A DNA stretch of 64,000 nt from Myrica gale (Eukaryota; Streptophyta; Magnoliopsida; Fagales; Myricaceae), in NCBI GenBank assembly GCA_963930655.1, contig OZ005600.1, positions 16,708,501 to 16,772,500 of the forward strand, given 5' to 3'. Within the stretch, counting starts at the first letter, position 1, and each line of letters opens with the position of its first letter. This document shows, piece by piece, positions 23,555 to 35,100 of the stretch. The notes under the pieces are model-generated. The model had not been told where the DNA came from and did not search any database. It saw only the letters and a program-made list of their open reading frames with translations. Made by a program: the position numbers and the translations under genes.

Positions 23555-25164
23555 TTGTCATGAAAGTGGCTTGGTGAGTAAATCTGCGAGTCAGTCATTA
23601 GTGTGAACATGCTGACAGTAAGAATTTTTTTCTCAATCAAATCTCGCACAAAGTGAAGGTCTATCTGAATGTGCTTCATCCGTGAATGCTGGACAGGATT
23701 AAAACTCAGCTGTGTTGTGCCCAAGTTATTAAACAAAAGCATAGATGGTTGTGGTAAGGTGAACTTCATTTCTTGAAATAGAGATAGCAGCCACATGGAC
23801 TCTCCTGCAGCTATTGCTAAAGTCCTATACTCAGCTTCAGTTGATGACCTTGCAATGGCACGTTGCTTTTTGGAGCTCCATGAAATGGGTGTGTGACCAA
23901 GAAAAAGGAGATAAGCTGAGGTTGATTTTCTATCATCCAAACTACCAGCCTAAATGAGCATCCGAGAAACATCTTAGTGTTGGGTTTGATGTTTTTCTGA
24001 TGTTGATGCCAGGAAAAATGGTGTTCTTCAGGTACCGTAACAGTCTTTTAGTGGCTGTCCAATGGGTCTGTGTTGGGCTATGCATAAACTGTGAGAGTTT
24101 ATTAACTGCAAAGCTGATATCAGGTCGAGTTAAGGACATGTATTGCAATGCTCCAATCACTCTACGATATTCGGTTGAATCAACGGATGACGAACAATCT
24201 GCCAGCTTAAGAGAAACCGATGTAGAGAGAGGAGTTGTGACATCCTTAGCTCCATCCATACGCGTTTTAGCTAGTAGGTCTCGGATATACTTATGTTGAG
24301 TTAGGAACAAACCTTCTTTAGTAGGAATGACCTCAACATCGAGGAAGAAATGTAAGGACCCCAAATCTTTGATGGAGAATTTCTGTCCAAGTTGAGAAAT
24401 AACGCTTGCAACAAATGTCGAATTGTTTCTAGTGAAAATCAAATCATCGACATAGACTAAGCAATAGGCAAGTGTGGAGCCATCATGAAATATAAATAGA
24501 GAAGAGTCGGATTTAGCATTGATGAAACAAATTCTAACAGTGCCTGTTTGAGAGCAGAATACCAAGCACGAGGTGCTTGTTTTAGCCCATATATTGCCTT
24601 GGTAAGACAACAAACATGATTTGGTTTTTCCGGACTCCTGAAACCAAGTGGTTGCTTCATATACACCTTTTCAGTGAGATGCTCATGAAGAAAGGCATTA
24701 TTGACGTCTAATTGCCATAGAGACCAACCTTGCATAACAACAAGGGTTAAGACAATGCGTATGGTGATTGGTTTTACAACAGGACTAAATTTCTCTTTGT
24801 AATCCAATCCTGGTCTCTGATTGAACCCTTTGGCCATGAGTCGAGCCTTGAATCGATCAATAGATCCATTAGCATGCCTCTTAATCCGAAACACCCACTT
24901 ACAACCAACAATATTACAATCAATCGGAGGTGGTACAAGTTGCCATGTATTGTGACGCATTAACGCAGTCAATTCAGAGGACATGACAGCACGCCATCGG
25001 GAATTCGTGAGTGCTGCAGTAACACTCGTGGGTTCCAAGTAGGGTGGAAGAGGATGCTTAGTGACTACAAAAGATTTTTTTGGCTTATAGATATTATTCA
25101 TGGATCGGGTAGTCATTCTGTGGGTGCACAATGCATCATGCTCAAAGACAGCAGGGTCATGCAC
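23512..25164 (-). pseudogene. Copia reverse transcriptase and RNase H (broken)
   Basis: RT begins in 25164-24457 with WRAVMSSELTALMRHNTWQL, GCKWVFRIKR and WQLDVNNAFLHEHLTEKVYM. It continues in another frame (24613-23942) with the catalytic YVDDLIFTRNN and ALQYMSLTRPDISFAVNKL. RNase H is in a third frame (23940-23512) with DRKSTSAYLLFLG, SSTEAEYRTLA and a final HFVRDLIEKK. At least two frameshifts separate these, so no functional enzyme is made. Confidence 0.85.
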
Positions 25165-25179
25165 ATCTAATGGAGAAAT

Positions 25180-26342
25180 TTAGCTCAAAATAAAGGGAGG
25201 AGAAGAGAAGGTACTTACTTGGAGACCCATTGGCGGTGCAGGGGATGACCCATTGGCAGACGACGGTGAGACTTCAGTACCCACGTCCGGAGGGTCCGTA
25301 GTTCCAATTGGAGCCAAGAGGACTTGCGGCAATGAGATTGGGACAGAGGAGTCTTTGGCGGCTGATGGAGGTGAGATGGGCAGAGAGTTGGGAGGGTTTG
25401 ATTGTTGAAAAGGGAAAGTCTCTTCATGGAAGATGACATGCCGAGAGAGAAAAATCTTTCGGGTATTGAGCTCAAGAAAAAAGATACACATTTTGGGAGA
25501 GAGAGTAACCCACGAATGTGGATGGTTGGGCCTTGGGCTCAAGTTTATGTTTAGTATAAGGCCTAGTTAATGGATAACATAGGCAACCAAATTGCTTGAG
25601 CTTGAGGTAATTTGGAATTTGTTTGAACAAATTTTCAAACGGAGATTGATTGTTCAAAGTCGAAGTGGGCATTCTATTAATGAGATAGGCAGCGGTCTGA
25701 AACGTGTAAGGCCAATATGAGAGAGGCATGTGAGAATCCGTGAGTAAGGTGAGACTAGTCTCAACAAGATGGCGATGTCGTCTTTCAGACATACCATTTT
25801 GTTGTGGAGTGTGAGGAGTGGTTGTGTAATGACTAATCCCATGAGTGGAAAGGTAAGATTTGAGGCCAATATATCCCCCACCATTATCAGAATAAAAGAC
25901 TCTTTATTTTGGTGTTAAACTTATTTTCCACAAGATTTCGGAATTGCGGAAAAATTGTTTGAACATGGGATTTATGAGTCATAGGATAGAGCCAAATGTA
26001 TTTGGTATAGTGGTCAACAAAAATAACATAATATTTGGAGCCATCATTACCATTTCATGAGATGGGACCCAAACATCCGTGTAAATCAATTGCATGGGAG
26101 CGGTGCTAGTGAGACCATGTATGAAATGGTTGACGATGAGCTTTATTTTGAGAACATGAAGTACAAGGAGATAAATGGGCATTCTTATTGGTGGGTAAGG
26201 AAAAAACATGAATTAAATGATGGACCAATTTTGACGAGGGATGACCAAGTCTTTTGTGCCATCCATTGGTGGTAGTACGTTCATGAACATAGGCAACAAC
26301 ATTTTTGGAGGTCGGTGGTGGATGCTCCGAAAAGGGGTACAC
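25180..26342 (-). pseudogene. Copia integrase (broken)
   Basis: The pre-integrase zinc motif HKRLGHPSSKLVHHL...CTSC lies near 26300-26180. The core is scattered over several frames, and the C-terminal part reads MPTSTLNNQSPFENLF, FGCLCYPLTRPYTKHKL and FVGYSLSQNVY (25792-25472). Frameshifts make the product non-functional. Confidence 0.75.
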
Positions 26343-27541
26343 TCTGTCTTTGCCAGTGTCGCCCCCATGATCCGATCCTTCACCAAAAAATAAGTAGGAT
26401 GAAATTCAAGGTAAACATTATTATGCTTGATGAAGTGGTGAATGTAAATAAGATTTTTTTGAATTGTGGGAACACAAAGGGTATCACGTAAATGAAAGAC
26501 ACGATTAGAAGATGCAAGATATAATGAACCAAAAGACACAAGCAAACCTGATCCATCACCAATTACCACCTCATCAGTACCATCATATTCAGAATTAATC
26601 GACAGATTGGAAAGATCGGTGGTCATATTGTGAGATGTCGTCGAGTCAACGAGCCACTTATGATTTTTGCCTTGGGATGATGCTGCACAGTTTGTAGTGA
26701 ATTCAGCTGAAGACATTTTCGGGCAATTTGTAGCCGTATGGCCCATTTGATCACACCATTGGCACTTGGGCTTATGTTTCCTCTGGCCCGAATTTGGGAA
26801 CCCATTTTTGTGGTGCCCATTGTTGTTGCAAGTCTTGTTGGAGGAAGATGTAGGGCTTGGTTTATGCTGTCCAGGGGCACCTCCTTGCCGATGAGAGTAG
26901 TTAGCAGTGGGAACAAATGTTGTTGTCGATTGATTGTCTAGCCGTCGAAGGTAACGCTCATGACCTACAAGAAGATCATGTATTTCCTCAAATTTCAGAG
27001 AGGTCTCACGAGCACGGATGGGTGCTGCAATTTCTCAAAATTATGGACCCAATCCATTGAGAATGTAGAGAGTTAAATCATCATCCGAAACTGGATGATC
27101 AATGATGGCAAGTTCGTCGGCAATCATTTTGATTGCTTGAAGAAACTCAGTGACGGTGCGATTTCCACGAATGCTTAAGGTCAAATCTTCCTTGAGTTGC
27201 ATCGCGCGCGTCCGTGATTTGCCCGCATATAAACGGGTAAGTGTTGTCCAAGCCTCATGGGATGTTTTGTATGCGACAAGAAGTGGAGTGACAGTGGTGG
27301 AGGTGGAGGCAAGAATGGCGTGGAGGAGGAATTTGTCTTGGCGAACCCAGTGGGAGTTTGCGGCTTTAGAGGCAGCAGAGTTTGTTGCATCAATGGCAGG
27401 GCATTTTTTTACGCGAGTGATGAAGTCAATGAGATCATACCCAATGAGCAATGCTTCAAATTGAGCCCTCCACTAAGGGAAGGTAGAAGGGGTGAGTTTT
27501 TCGTTGATGGTGGTTGCAGCATTGATGGTGATGATGGGTGA
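26213..27541 (-). pseudogene. Copia gag, zinc knuckle and protease (broken)
   Basis: Gag of the UBN2 type (27451-27041) reads DFITRVKKCPAID and YAGKSRTRAMQLKEDL. A CCHC knuckle, CQWCDQMGHTATNCPK, follows near 26725-26770. The protease region reads KWLVDSTTSHNMTTDLSNL, where the usual D-S/T-G-A is degraded to DSTT. Frame breaks lie between gag and the knuckle. Confidence 0.75.
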
Positions 27542-27614
27542 ATCAGCGGTGGATGCAGAGATGGCAACCATGTCACAGGAAGGAAGAAAGAAAAGCTACT
27601 CGTTAGAGGTTTGG

Positions 27615-27626
27615 CCTCTGATACCA
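27615..27626 (-). other. Primer binding site (initiator tRNA-Met type)
   Basis: Minus strand reads TGGTATCAGAGG directly inside the 5' LTR, complementary to the 3' end of initiator tRNA-Met as in most plant copia elements. Confidence 0.85.
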
Positions 27627-27804
27627 TAAAGAGGATTCACGCTGATATGATTTTGTATTTTGAACTCACAAATATTTCTATTCATGCTCTGTAAATTTAT
27701 ACAATCCGAGGAGCCTAATTTTAGGCATTCAAAAATATGTAACTGAAAAGGAATTTTACAATCACACTTAATAGCCATATTTACAGAAATAAAAAACAGA
27801 TCCT
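27627..27804 (-). repeat. 5' LTR of the decayed copia element
   Basis: Partner of 23377-23554, next to the primer binding site. Confidence 0.8.
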
Positions 27805-28165
27805 AAAATCATGGGAGGCACAAAATCTGGTGATGTTTATGGTGGCAGCTAGGCTTGAGTTGGCAATTGCTTGATTTCTTCAGTTTCCTTGATAGTCTTC
27901 GCAATGGGAATGAGGAGACTGTGTCGCATTTACTACTAGAGTGCCCTTATACTAGAGTCATCTGGCGCCACTCCCCTTGTTCTTTGCATTCGGATGTCTT
28001 TGCGCAGCTTCCCATAACAGAGTGGATCCTCTGTGTTTTAAAACCAGACCGGTATCTTGGCATTCCAGTGGAGAGGTGCATTCCTTCTAGCTATTTTCAG
28101 TTACCATGGCTGATATGATTTGGTCTTAACGAAATAAGGTCGTTCACGAGGGTTACTTTTCCAAT

Positions 28166-28561
28166 GTGCTCAACCTTTCTACTAGAATCAATAAGCTGGG
28201 TTGGGAGCATGTTGTTGCTTGGAAAGTGAAGCTGCAGGAAGGCAGAACCACCTGGAAACCTCTCCCTGAGCATTACATTAAAGTCAACACGGATGTAGCT
28301 ACGAGGGAGGGATTTGCAATGGCTGCTAGAGTGTTTCGAGATTGTAAAGGAGTGGTTCTGGTGGCAGTTGCAGAAAAAAATGATGTCAATTCTCTGGTAG
28401 AAGGTGAGGCATTAGCTGTACAGTTAGGAATAGCGGAAGTTAGAAGAGGGGTATGGCATAAGCTTAGTTTCGAATGTGATGCAAATATAATCAGTTTCAT
28501 TAAGGTTTTTCCGATAACTGTGGATTGGAGATTGACTAATATCGTGAGTGACATCCGGTGA
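28166..28561 (+). pseudogene. LINE RNase H-like domain
   Basis: The frame reads TTWKPLPEHYIKVNTDVATR, VFRDCKGVVLVAVAE and VEGEALAVQLGIAEVRRGVW, then FECDANIISFIKV. This is the RVT_3/RNase H-type domain often found at the C terminus of plant LINE proteins. The first catalytic Asp (NTDVA) and Glu (GEALA) are visible, followed by CDAN. It belongs to the truncated LINE and has no start or promoter of its own. Confidence 0.75.
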
Positions 28562-28620
28562 AATTTGAATTCAGTGCAGTCCTAGCAAGTTCAGAATGTG
28601 AAAAGAGATGCAAATTATGG

Positions 28621-28812
28621 CTGCGTTTGTCACTAAAATTTTACCCAAAATTTTATCTCTCTCCTAATAAAATACTCCAATATAATCTCTCTCTTCCATC
28701 AAAAAATATAAAAAATTACAAAAACTATAAAATATTACCTCTCTCTTCACTTTTTCACTAAACCCAATACCAACACTAAACCCAATACCAAAAATTTTAC
28801 CACGCAAACCCA
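28621..28812 (+). repeat. MITE, TC-rich family, copy E
   Basis: Ends TGCGTTTGTCACTAAAATTTT and, inverted, GGGTTTGCGTGGTAAAATTTT. The interior has repeated TCTCTCT and CTAAACCCAATACCA units. It is inserted between the LINE RNase H region and its poly(A) end. Confidence 0.7.
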
Positions 28813-29186
28813 CCCTATGTCATTGGCCGTTTCCAAGATTGAGCTCGAAGGCTTACCTTTTTTTTTAGCGTTTTTCTAATATTTGTTGGCTTTATTAAGC
28901 TGGTATCCTCGTTAGTTGTCTTGTAATGTCTAAGATTTTAATTGCTTTATTTTCAATGAAAAGTAGTTGAGTTTTTTATCCAAAAAAAACATTGTCTACA
29001 ACCTACAGGTTTATCAGTTGCGCCAAACGGGGATTCCCTGCAATTAGGAGAGAGACAGGACCCACCCTCTCTCTCCGAATTGCTCCAGTCATTGCAGAGG
29101 AGCCCGATCCATCAACTACCAGCCACATGAAAAGCAGCGTCTCGAAACTCAAATCCATGCTGTCCCCATAACTACCACTGTCGTCC

Positions 29187-32100
29187 TTGAGCTCCCATGT
29201 CCCTCCCTTTACCTTCAATCCCCAATCCTGTTTTTCTTCCTTGTCTTCTTCTCCCTCTTATTCTTCTCTTCCTTTGCAATACCCACCGTGGGAAGGTCTC
29301 CAAGCCTGGAGAGAAAGCCCTCTCAATGAGGACCGCATTTGGGGACCTAATGGTCCCGAACCTCTTGTGCAACAGCCCCCCACTTCTGCAGTTGACAGCT
29401 GTGACGGTCCAATAAGGTCTGCTACTTCGCTAGCGGAGCTCGGTGCTCTGGTCATATCCACCAGTGACCTCTCACAAAGTCCAGGCTTTCGCATTTGGCG
29501 TACTCCAGGTGGTGCAGTGAGAACCTTCCCCTTGGGGGTGGAGTCTGACCCTCCTTCTCGGCCCGTTCGGCCTCCGAAACCTGAATTGGTTAGTTTTCTG
29601 GTGCTTAAAGATTTCAATTTGTGAAAGCTTTGAGTTTTTTGGGCTTTTTTCCTTAGTTTTTTACCCTGCAACGTAGTAGCATATACAATTTTAGCTTGTT
29701 ACTATGCATAATTTCTTTGTCTAACTTGGTTGTTGAATTGTTGATGCAAAAATTGTTGACCTCCTTCAGCTTTTCAGACTTTTGCTTTTAGTTTAATGGC
29801 GGTTGCATCGTAGTTTTTTTCGGTATCTAAAAGTGTTACAGTACCTTCCGCAGAACAGTTTTTATTTCTTGAATTTATGTTTTTGATGATTTCACGTTTG
29901 TTACTTTGCGCTCGATTATTGTAATTAGCTTTGGTAGCCTTTACACCTTTAAAATTTTGAATATTCTGAAGTTCTCCGATTTTTGCTCACTTATGAATGG
30001 TTGCTTGTTATAATTCATGGGCTTTGTCTTAAATTTTTAAGAATCTTTTTTTCCCCCATCATTTCAGGATCAGGAATTTTTGTTTTGAATAATATATTGG
30101 GAAGTCAGCAACTTGATTATTTTCATTTCTGCCCCGTTGTTGCACTCAGGTTTCCCCTAAGGAAATTCCAGCTCCAAAAGATTCTGGTTTGCCTCTCAAT
30201 GCTTACATGCTTCATAACTGTTGCTCACGTGGAGTTAAATGCAATTGATTTGGCTTGGGATACCGTTGTTCGGTTCTCACCCTTTAGTGATACTCTTGGG
30301 GAGGGGTTGTTTCATGATTTTCCTCATGTCGCTGATAATGAGAGTCGCCATTTTTCTTGGTGTTCACAAAGACTATCTGAGCTCGGATTCAAGTGAGCAT
30401 AACTGTTGCTTTGGGCGTTACAATTTATTCTTTTTGTTAGGCTGACTTTCACATTTTCCTTATAACTAGGTATGGAGACATGCCTGCCCATAATTTGCTT
30501 TGGAGGGAATGTGAGAAGTCATCTGACAATGTCACCGCACGTTTGGCAGTGATCCCACTTGTTCAGGTAGTCTCTTGCTATTGGTTGTGTAAATTTGTAC
30601 TGGATTTCATGTCAGAATTGATTAAAAAGATGCTTTTACAATTGTTTTATTGTGAAGCTGTATGCCCTTCCTCCAGTTTCCTCATCTTGAATTTTCACTG
30701 CTTACTATGTTCTCTTTGTGTTGATTTTAGTTTGGTTCCTTTTATGGATTTGTACAATTGTAGGCTGTATCTCTTTAACTATTATTATTTCTTGGTCAGA
30801 GCTATACTTTGGCTTTGATTACATTTATCATGAATGGTTTCCATCCTCTTCCATTTCTCTTCTTATTTGCTCTACCCAAGCTTCCACCCCTTCTTTTTAT
30901 TTGCTCTTTCGCTCTGGGCCACTGACCTTTTGTGAAGGTAGTTCCTAAGGAGAGCATGACTTCCACTCTGGTTAGGTTTCCCTAAGGGAACTTTCTTCCA
31001 AGGATGCTCAGTTTCATGATGGTTGAGGTGCTGCTTACATTGAACCAAAATGTCTTAAGGCGGTAGTTCAATATTCCTTTACTCCGATATGCAATTGAAG
31101 GATGGGTTTGGAATTACATGTAATTAGGAGCTTCACTGGTTAAATGAATCATCATGATGAACTTAGACCAGACAATAACCTCAGGGGGTCTAGTAAATGC
31201 ATCCCCCCCAAGTCCACGCTGCCATGTTAGTTGCTAAGTAGGTAGCTAGATGTTTTCTCTTCATCATAGTTGTTGGATGTTTTCTTCATGGGGACCTAAA
31301 ACACCTGAAATGCCGTCGTCTTCTTTGGAGGTCTTATGTGTGGTTCAATGGGTCAGACAGTAGGGTTATGGGACGAGTGATCCCACTGGGTAAAGTTGCT
31401 TCTGAACGAGCTTCAATGATGACCTTGTTTGGACAAGCCTCAGATCATGCCTGAGACAATGAGTTTTAATGAGACCCTTTATTCTGACCTTGGAATGGGG
31501 GAATTCTCTTGTCCATTGGAAAACCTACCGTATCCTCCCGTTTAAGATAGAAAGAAGCCACGTGTCTGAAAAGACTCCAAAGTCTTAGAAATCTTTCATA
31601 TCACAAAATTTCCAAGATTTGTGTGCACGCCTTTCTGTTTCATCTCTTTTGATTTTGTTCATGCTTCTTCCTGTGCCAAAGTTCCAACTTAAGCAGTATA
31701 TATTTCAGAGAAAAAGTTAGGGAAATGAGCATGAAAATAGTTGTATGGGTTTGGATTCCATAGTGGCTAAGTTCTTTGATTCAAATGTTTAGACCTCAGA
31801 GAGAGAAACATAAGCCATGGCTGAAGTGACTGTTGTGGCGCTGTGGATTGGTCCATCAACAGGAAGAGAAGGAGATGAAGACAATGGAGTCTGCTTTCAC
31901 TGTGTCCATGTAGAACAATTACCTGTGCAAGTCATCTTCCTCCAAAGCAATTGATTGCCAATTCCAGAAGACTAATATGTGGCTGGTTCGTATTCCTACG
32001 AAATGTGATCAAATCAAATACTACCAATATTTAACACTGGAATCACTACCCATCAACAGTTCCTAAATTAAACCCTACTAACAAACAGAAAGAATAGGTA

Positions 32101-35100
32101 GTCCATATGTCGTTTTCCCGTAGATTCAGCGTTGAAGCTAAGGAGTTTCAGGTTTCAGTTTTAGTCAGTGGAGTCGTCAAACTGTCGGAGTGGAGTCGGA
32201 AAGCTATGAGCTCGATCTTCCTTGGTAGGTATGGTGCTGTTTCGATAGTGAACTTGGCTAGTAGGTTGCAAATGGTTGCCAATAAGGAGGCGGTTGTTGT
32301 CAAATTTAATGAAGCTTCTCGGGGCTTCTTGGTGCAAAGGTGCAGCAACAAAGCTGAGAGATATGCTGCTATAGCGGAGTTTGGGTGGGGGGGGGGCGCA
32401 GGAAAGGAGTGGTTATGATACCAGAAGGTGCGGAGGGAGCTGGTTGGAAGAAGTTAGCTGATGTGTTTCAGGAGGTAGTTTCTCACCTTAGTCAGCTTAA
32501 TCGTGGGAAAGAGGGCTTGTATGGGGCTGAAGTGCGTCAAGAGATTTCCTTTGTTGAAGTCATCAAGCAAGGACAGTCAGGGGAGAGGTCAGGGGGCCAG
32601 TCTCTGGCTGTGGAGGGGGGGTTGGAGTGAGTAGGGGTGTAGCGGGGAAGATGAAGGAGAAGCCTGCTGTCTCGCATGCAACTTTGGACGTTGTAGTCAC
32701 ATTTTCCAAGGGCCATGCATTTAATGCAGAGGCGGCTGGCGGTGAGGCACTTTACGTGTCTGTGTGGAGAAAAAAAATTGTTGGGAATTCGAAAAGAAGT
32801 AGACGGTCCACTTGAGTTGCTGGGAGGTGCGAATGGGTCAGGCATTTTGCATTTGGACCATGACCAGATTGCTGGTATGCGGGTTGGAAGGGGACTGGAT
32901 CAGGGAGATGGGCTGGGCCCATTTTCTTCTCACCCAGAAAGCCGAGAAATGGGAGATGGATGGGCCTCCTCGTCTGGGCTGACTCCTGGTGGCCCAGAGG
33001 CCTTAGTTGGCTTTTCGGGGGCCCTGGTAGTGAACGACGGGGGGGACTTTCTCAGGTCAGAGTCGGGGCTTGGTGGCGACCCAGCTCTCCCACTTGTTGA
33101 TGAAGTTGCGGATTTTGGCGGCATGGCTGGTGGTGCTACCCACTCTCCGTTGCCGGCAACCAACTCGCCGACGCCTTCTGTGGTGGCCGGCGACTTCCCG
33201 GAGGCCCTTCCGGTGCCGGAGTTGACGTCGGAAAATACTTCCTTGCTTGCCGAAAGGAAGCTCTCTTCGTCTGCTTTGGTGACTTCTGAAGGGCTTGAGT
33301 TAGCTTGTGGGGTGGGGGGGGGGAGTCTGAGGCTCTCGGTCTTGGGCTAGAGCCAGAGTTGGCTGCTCGGTTGTCTCGGGCTGACTCACCAAAGGGGGAA
33401 GGTTAACATTGAGTAGATCCACTTTTGCTAGCCTTCCTACTTATTTTTTGTTGCTTTTTCCTATCCCATTATCGGTGGCTCAAAGGTAGAAGAAGCTTCA
33501 AAGGGAATTTTTGTGGGGAAGTGATGGTGACGAGCGGAGATTCCACCTTGTTAAATGGGCTAGAGTTTGCTCACCTGTTAGTGTTGGCGGATTGGTGCTC
33601 AGAAGGCTTCCCTTGTTCAATAGAGCTCTCCTTGGAAAATGGCTTTGACGATTTAGTTATGAAAGAGACAGCTTGTGGAAGAGTGTTGTTACGGCGAAGT
33701 ATGGGTGTGAAGAGGGTGTGTGGAGCACTTTGGCCGCTAGGGGTTCCTATGGGGGTGAGTTTATGGAAATTTATTAGCAAGGGGTGGATTGTTTTTCGAG
33801 AACATATTAGGTTTGCGGTAGGGAGTGGTTCCAGAATTCGGTTTTGGCATGACACGTGGTGTGGTGCAAGGCCGTTAAGTGTGGAGTTTCCTCATTTATT
33901 TTCTCTTGCTCAGCACAAGGATGAGTGGGTGGCTGATTGCATGGAGATGGGAACTGGAGAGGTAGTGTGTGATGTTCACTTTGAAAGATTGTTTAATGAT
34001 TGGGAGATAGAGGTGTTTTCGGAGTTGTGTTCTTTACTCTATTCGTGCTGTAGGAGGCGAGGGGGGAGGATAAAATGTTGTGGATGGGTTCTAAGACTGG
34101 TGTTTTCGTAGTGAAAACAATGTATGCTTTGCTGATGGAGGGCCCCAATGAGAATTTTCCTTGGCGTCAATGTTGGAGGAGCATGGTTCCCCCTAAAGTC
34201 GCTTTCTTTGTTTGGGAAGCCATTCACGGGAAAAATTTTGGCCATTGGTAACATAAGGAGGAGGGGAGTTTTCGTGATTGAGTGGTGCTATTTGTGTAAG
34301 TGCGATGGAGAAACGGTTGATCATATTCTTCTTCATTGCTCGATGGCTAGAGGATTGTGGGGGCATGTGCTGAGCATTCTTAACTATGATTGGGTTATGC
34401 CTCGAACGGTTGTGGATGTTATGCTTTGTTGGAAGAGGAAGCTTGGGGACCCTATAGCGTTGACCATTTGCAAGATGATCCCTGCGTGCATTTGGTGGAG
34501 TTTGTGGAAGGAACGGAATGATAGGTGTTTTGAAGACAGGGCTGGGTCTTTGTCTACTTTGGGGGGTTCTATGTTGCATGCTCTTTTTACGTGGGCTAAT
34601 TCGGTTTTGGGTTATCCTTTTGTGGGTTTTCTGGATTTTCTTAGTTTCTTAGCTTGTATGCTTTAGTTTTTGTCAGTATAGTCTCTTGTATTGTCACTTT
34701 TCTTTTCCTTTAATAAGATTTGCTTATTTATCAAAAAAAAACAGAAAGAAGCAGAGAAAAAGCAGCAAAAAAATTCCAATAATATGTAAGTTATGGCTTC
34801 TTTGTCATCTTGATCACCTCCTTTTGCCACTGAATCTCCTTCTACTATTATTCCTTCCCACGAAACCAAAATCTTCCGCCCTGTTACATAGACACAACTA
34901 AAATGAAGCCTGAGAAGAGGGAGATTTAGCCAAGAGGGAAGAGAGTTTTGTGGTGTTTCTGCGTTGTGACAGGTTCTAAGCCTTTGGATGCTTTTTCAGT
35001 TGTGTAGCTTTCTCCTGTGTTTATGGGAGGGAAACTGCCCCCTAGTGAAAGCTATTTCTGTGCAGTATTGCATACGAAGATGCAGTAGAAGTTGACAACT

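Larger units (their letters stand above)
23377..27804 (-). mobile_element. Decayed Ty1/copia element
   Basis: Two LTRs of about 178 bp at 23377-23554 and 27627-27804 frame a minus-strand gag-pol. The order is PBS, gag, zinc knuckle, protease, integrase, RT, RNase H, as in Ty1/copia. The frame is broken many times. Its ends lack a clean TG...CA and no TSD was found, so boundaries are good to a few bases. Confidence 0.85.
23041..28985 (+). mobile_element. 5'-truncated LINE split by a copia insertion
   Basis: The left part (about 23100-23376) encodes broken zf-RVT-type sequence (DLLIWTLEHSGNFSVRSMYR, then out of frame IWRDLWRLKIHDQLKLLLWK). The right part resumes after 27805 with NGNEETVSHLLLECPYTRVI, then an RNase H-like domain. 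The 3' end has TTTCAATGAAAAG and an A run at about 28981-28989. These are the C-terminal domains of a plant L1-type reverse transcriptase protein. Endonuclease and RT core are absent, as expected after 5' truncation. Confidence 0.75.

Noticed and set aside
29258..29671. 137-codon minus-strand frame opposite DUF455 exon 1
   Set aside because: Shadow of the plus-strand exon, whose protein continues in phase across six further exons.
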